44,761 nt of DNA from Candidatus Omnitrophota bacterium. GTDB lineage: Bacteria; Hinthialibacterota; Hinthialibacteria; Hinthialibacterales; Hinthialibacteraceae. Made by a program: the position numbers and the translations under genes. The first letter of the stretch is position 1, and the number at the start of each line of letters is the position of its first letter. The DNA lies in contig JBFMBP010000163.1 of the NCBI GenBank assembly GCA_040755155.1, positions 1 to 44,761 of the forward strand, read 5' to 3'. Below, piece by piece: positions 44,297-44,761 of this stretch. The notes under the pieces are model-generated. The model had not been told where the DNA came from, ran no database searches, and was given only the letters and a program-made list of their open reading frames with translations.

Positions 44297-44330
44297 GCAA
44301 GCACACGCGGATGCGCGTTGGACGCGGCGG

Positions 44331-44358
44331 CGGGGCATGGCGGAGACGCCATGCCCCG
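44331..44358. repeat. GC-rich perfect hairpin
   Basis: CGGGGCATGGC (44331-44341) and GCCATGCCCCG (44348-44358) form an 11-bp perfect stem with a six-base loop. There is no T-run, so it is more like a REP-type palindrome than a terminator. It lies between the first WD40-like gene and the duplicated segment. Confidence 0.6.
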
Positions 44359-44372
44359 CTGGCTATGTTTAA

Positions 44373-44519
44373 AATAATGGCGTCTGGTCAGCGGCATGGA
44401 ACCCAAAGCCGACAATAAATCCTCCGCCTGGCGGCTTTTCCTATAATTCCAGTACGGATGAAACTACGATTCCCATCGCCTATGTCGATGAAAATCCTAC
44501 CTTCATTTTAATCGATTAA
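44373..44519 (+). pseudogene. Duplicated C-terminal fragment of the GH-like gene
   Basis: This stretch repeats the last 48 codons of the GH-like gene (compare 43091-43237): NNGVWSAAWNPKP, then INPPPGGFSYNSSTDETTIP and DENPTFILID. The frame stays open and ends in a stop, but there is no start and a TAA lies directly before it. It is a relic of a tandem duplication that also copied the following WD40-like gene. Confidence 0.85.
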
Positions 44520-44535
44520 TAAAGGAGATAAAAAA

Positions 44536-44761
44536 ATGAACAAACTAATAAATATAATGCTTTCCAGCATTGCTTTCACGCTTGCGGTAATTTCAGTAAT
44601 CGCAGTTAATTCTCCGTGCGGCTTTACTCAAACCAAACCTCTCGTTGTCGTTCAGGATGAGAATGGAATGCGCGGTTCTATAACCTTTTCCCCCGATGGT
44701 GAAAGGTTGTTAACAACAGGAGAGAAAACCGCGATTGTGTGGAATGCTAAAACTGGAGAAA
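44536..44761 (+). CDS. Second WD40-like protein (partial, runs off the right edge)
   Basis: A tandem copy of the gene at 43253, displaced by 1283 bp. The visible 75 codons read MNKLINIMLSSIAFTLAVIS, then a signal peptide end and the first WD40-like repeat (TFSPDGERLLTTGEKTAIVWN). It differs from the first copy at about a dozen residues, so the copies are diverging. AAAGGAG precedes the ATG by nine bases. The array may continue beyond the window. Confidence 0.9.
   Translation, partial: MNKLINIMLSSIAFTLAVISVIAVNSPCGFTQTKPLVVVQDENGMRGSITFSPDGERLLTTGEKTAIVWNAKTGE

Noticed and set aside
44331-44358. Terminator after the first WD40-like gene
   Set aside because: The stem is strong but no T-run follows on either strand, so it was listed as a palindromic repeat instead.
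1-44761. tRNA or rRNA genes
   Set aside because: No tRNA T-arm motif with matching acceptor and anticodon arms, and no conserved rRNA segment, was found by eye; a covariance-model scan would be needed to exclude them.

Overview
The window looks like a chromosomal piece from an uncultured, mid-GC, Gram-negative-type bacterium of a PVC/FCB-like or other candidate phylum. I infer this from many large secreted proteins (sialidase-like, CotH/lamin-tail, GxGYxYP, CBM9-like, GH-A-like, WD40-like), an FGE-like protein, Uma2 nuclease-like paralogs and large membrane glycosyltransferases. No rRNA or tRNA gene was seen, so taxonomy cannot be fixed from this sequence. No phage, plasmid or CRISPR module was recognised. 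Layout. 1-5.2 kb: a partial gene at the left edge, a hypothetical protein, an orphan HigA-like antitoxin, a sulfotransferase, a secreted sialidase-like protein and an AT-rich FRG-domain gene. 5.2-14.3 kb: a CotH-kinase/lamin-tail protein, endonuclease III, and a 1939-residue fusion of two polytopic membrane modules with a C-terminal NHL propeller. 14.3-19.9 kb: a small hypothetical protein, a GxGYxYP protein, a VapBC-type pair whose toxin carries an in-frame amber stop, and an alkaline-phosphatase-superfamily/TPR protein. 20-24.5 kb: two paralogous CBM9-like exported proteins with matching promoters and terminators, a stem-closed small-RNA candidate, a PGI/PMI-type isomerase and a DUF5610-like protein. 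24.6-32.9 kb: two overlapping dynamin-like GTPases, a Tat-exported TIM-barrel protein, an RlmD/TrmA-like methyltransferase, an exported carbohydrate-binding-like protein and an M50 protease. 33-36.3 kb: six head-to-tail Uma2 paralogs, near-identical except for one variable segment. 36.3-40.1 kb: a DUF115/MptE-like protein, an FGE-like protein and a GT-C membrane glycosyltransferase. 40.3 kb to the end: a large exported DNRLRE plus GH-A-like protein and a WD40-like exported protein, followed by a duplicated tail-plus-WD40 unit that runs off the window. Connecting themes. Several genes point to envelope glycan or glycoprotein work: membrane glycosyltransferases, the DUF115/Maf-like protein, sulfotransferase, hexose-phosphate isomerase and carbohydrate-binding exported proteins. 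Four exported proteins end in a similar W-x-[LI]-[YF] C-terminus. Three intergenic regions carry copies of a roughly 150-185 bp element with terminal inverted repeats. The most notable signals are the small-RNA candidate at about 22.4 kb, the mosaic Uma2 array, the shared C-terminal motif and the amber-interrupted vapC.
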